The position numbers and the translations under genes were made by a program. Below, one piece after another: positions 62,611 through 64,000 of a DNA stretch of 64,000 bases (position 1 is the stretch's first letter; every line of letters starts with the position of its first letter). The DNA is from Asticcacaulis sp. AND118 (GTDB taxonomy: Bacteria > Pseudomonadota > Alphaproteobacteria > Caulobacterales > Caulobacteraceae). The notes beneath the pieces are model-generated. The model was given only the letters and a program-made list of their open reading frames with translations. It did no database searches and was not told the DNA's origin. The stretch lies in NCBI RefSeq assembly GCF_020535245.1, contig NZ_CP084910.1, positions 2,022,501-2,086,500 on the forward strand, in the 5' to 3' direction.

Positions 62611-63729
62611 TTAGCTCAGCAACGCAGCGGGGGCGCAGGCATTGAAGGACAGCCACACCTTTTCGTCCCAGGTGAAGTCCTCCTGATCCCAGCGCGTCAG
62701 GTTCGAGCGTAGCACCTTGACCATGCGGCCGCTGTCGAGTTCGACCTCGTACACCGTTTCCGACCCCAGATAGGTCATCAGACGGATGGTCCCGGCGACG
62801 ATATTGTAGCCTTCGGGGGCGTCTTCCATCTTGGTCGGCTTGTGGTCGAACTTCTCCATCTCGATCTTCTCCGGGCGCAGCGCCGCCCAGACGGTCGCCC
62901 CGGTCGCGCCGGTCACGCCGTGGTCGAGATAGATTTCGCCCATGTCCTTCGTCTTGATGATGGCGTGGTCGGGTTCGTCGATATCCAGCCGCCCCTCGAA
63001 CAGGTTCACGCTGCCGATGAAGTCCGCCACGAAACGCGAATTGGGGAATTCGTACAGGTCGAAAGGCGTCGCCACCTGTTGCAGCAGGCCGCGGTTCATC
63101 ACGGCGCAGCGCGTGGCCATGGCCAGCGCCTCGTCCTGATCGTGGGTGACCATGATGAAGGTGATACCGACCTTCTCTTGCAAGAGAGCCAGTTCGGTGC
63201 GCATGGCGTCGCGCAGCTTGGCGTCCAGCGCCGACAGCGGCTCATCGAGCAGCAGCACGCGCGGTTTCTTGACCAGCGCGCGGGCCAGCGCCACGCGCTG
63301 TCTCTGACCGCCGGACATCTGGTCGGGCTTGCGCTCGCCGAAGCCGGAGAGCTTGACCAGTTCCAGCGCTTCCTCGGCGCGCTGGCGACGCTCGGCCTGC
63401 GGCACGCCGTCCATCTTCAGGCCGTAAGCGACGTTGTCGAGCACACTCATGTGCGGGAAGACGGCGTAGGACTGAAACACCATATTGACCGGGCGCTTGT
63501 TCGGCGGCGTGGTCGAAACGTCCTTGCCGTCGATCAGAATACGCCCCTCGGACGGCATCTCGAAGCCGGCCAGCATGCGGAGCAAAGTCGTCTTGCCGCA
63601 GCCCGACGGACCGAGTAGCGAGAAGAACTCGCCCTCCTGAATGTCGAGCGACACATTATCGACGGCGGTGTTCTTGCCGAAGCGCTTGGAGACGTTCTCG
63701 AAGCTGATGATGGTTTTACCTTCGGGCAT
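62611..63729 (-). CDS. potA: Spermidine/putrescine ABC transporter ATP-binding protein
   Basis: A 372-residue importer ATPase. Walker A is GPSGCGKTT, the Q-loop FQSYAVFPHMSV, the signature MSGGQRQRVALARAL, Walker B LLLDEPLSALD and the H-loop VTHDQDEAL. The C-terminal TOBE domain follows (VWAALRPEKIEME, VAGTIRLMTYLGSETVYEVEL). The potA/potG group is supported by the PotC-like permease gene directly upstream (15-base gap). Closely related importers use other substrates, so polyamine specificity is inferred. Confidence 0.88.
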   Translation of the reverse strand: MPEGKTIISFENVSKRFGKNTAVDNVSLDIQEGEFFSLLGPSGCGKTTLLRMLAGFEMPSEGRILIDGKDVSTTPPNKRPVNMVFQSYAVFPHMSVLDNVAYGLKMDGVPQAERRQRAEEALELVKLSGFGERKPDQMSGGQRQRVALARALVKKPRVLLLDEPLSALDAKLRDAMRTELALLQEKVGITFIMVTHDQDEALAMATRCAVMNRGLLQQVATPFDLYEFPNSRFVADFIGSVNLFEGRLDIDEPDHAIIKTKDMGEIYLDHGVTGATGATVWAALRPEKIEMEKFDHKPTKMEDAPEGYNIVAGTIRLMTYLGSETVYEVELDSGRMVKVLRSNLTRWDQEDFTWDEKVWLSFNACAPAALLS

Positions 63730-63744
63730 GTTACTTCGTCTCCG

Positions 63745-64000
63745 TCACTTCTTTTCTGGGCCGTGACCGGCGGTCAGGGCTTCGGATCCCTGGAATTTCA
63801 GCGCAAGGAAGGTGAGCAGGACCGTCACCACGATCAGGATGGTCGAGGCCGCATTGACCTCAGGCGTCACCGAGAAACGCACCATCGAGTAGATCTTCAC
63901 CGGGAAGGTCACGGTGTCCGGACCGGAGGTGAAAAAGGTGATGACGAAATCGTCGAGCGACAGGGTGAAGGCCAGCAGCGCCCCGGCGATCAGCGACGGC
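63745..64000 (-). CDS. Polyamine ABC transporter permease PotC/PotI-like, partial (N-terminus beyond window)
   Basis: The last 84 codons of a permease are present. The reading begins PSLIAGALLAFTLSLDDFVI, where the Asp pair in LSLDDFVITFFTSGP is typical of PotC/PotI. TFPVKIYSMVRFSVTPEVNAAST follows, then a final helix (ILIVVTVLLTFLAL) and a polar tail ending GPEKK. It is upstream of potA on the same strand. Confidence 0.88.
   Translation of the reverse strand, partial: PSLIAGALLAFTLSLDDFVITFFTSGPDTVTFPVKIYSMVRFSVTPEVNAASTILIVVTVLLTFLALKFQGSEALTAGHGPEKK

Overview
The window is GC-rich alphaproteobacterial chromosome. Flagellar genes of Caulobacter type (fliL-fliM-DUF6468-MotE-like, flgF-flgG-flgA-flgH behind a sigma-54 promoter), a mreBCD-mrdA-rodA cluster, phaA/phaB/phaR, a probable DUF4908 protein and TTAACCAT CtrA half-sites point to Caulobacteraceae, perhaps an Asticcacaulis-like organism. 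This is inferred from gene content only. I see no rRNA, tRNA, CRISPR array, prophage or transposase.

Layout. 1-6.1 kb: minus-strand flagellar cluster (fliL, fliM, a membrane positioning-type protein, a MotE-like chaperone, a TPR protein cut by the window edge), preceded by a 108-bp tandem repeat and pgsA. 7.2-10.5 kb: an outer-membrane barrel protein, gamma-glutamyltransferase and a translationally coupled sirtuin. 10.5-17.2 kb: the rod-shape cluster mreB-mreC-mreD-mrdA-rodA plus a conserved hypothetical. 17.4-22.6 kb: a TVP38-like membrane protein, aspartate aminotransferase, a MraY/WecA-like transferase, a GNAT acetyltransferase, ArfB and Dps. 22.9-26.5 kb: nadA-nadB-nadC for de novo NAD synthesis. 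26.5-30.7 kb: a membrane acyltransferase and a DevBCA/MacAB-like exporter. 31.1-34.2 kb: the rod and L-ring operon flgFGAH, behind a sigma-54 promoter with an ftr-like upstream site. 34.3-43.9 kb: an O-antigen polymerase-like protein, pyrD, sixA, a methyltransferase, gloB, a DUF4908-like protein, and the PHA genes phaA-phaB with divergent phaR. 44-50.1 kb: envelope glycosyltransferases (GT2 and ArnT-like) and a DUF1800/DUF1501 pair. 50.4-51.4 kb: a guanidinium exporter under a guanidine-III riboswitch, divergent from three tiny membrane-protein genes. 51.5-58.9 kb: two restriction genes (MmeI-like and GmrSD-like) on either side of fumC. 59-64 kb: an antitoxin-like ORF, a hypothetical, an ABC exporter, a MAPEG protein and the end of a polyamine ABC transporter.

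Two things stand out. The first is the run of three 24-25-residue paralogous single-helix proteins at 51130-51400, each with its own ribosome binding site and followed by a shared terminator. A possible fourth relative lies at 43999, behind a sigma-54-like promoter nearly identical to that of flgF. The second is the riboswitch, whose variable stem appears to have been extended by a REP-like palindrome that also occurs elsewhere in the window.

Intergenic DNA is rich in at least five families of interspersed palindromic repeats, with position preferences. Family A lies mostly as inverted pairs between convergent genes. Family B lies between co-directional genes. Family E is a terminator-like hairpin just after minus-strand genes.
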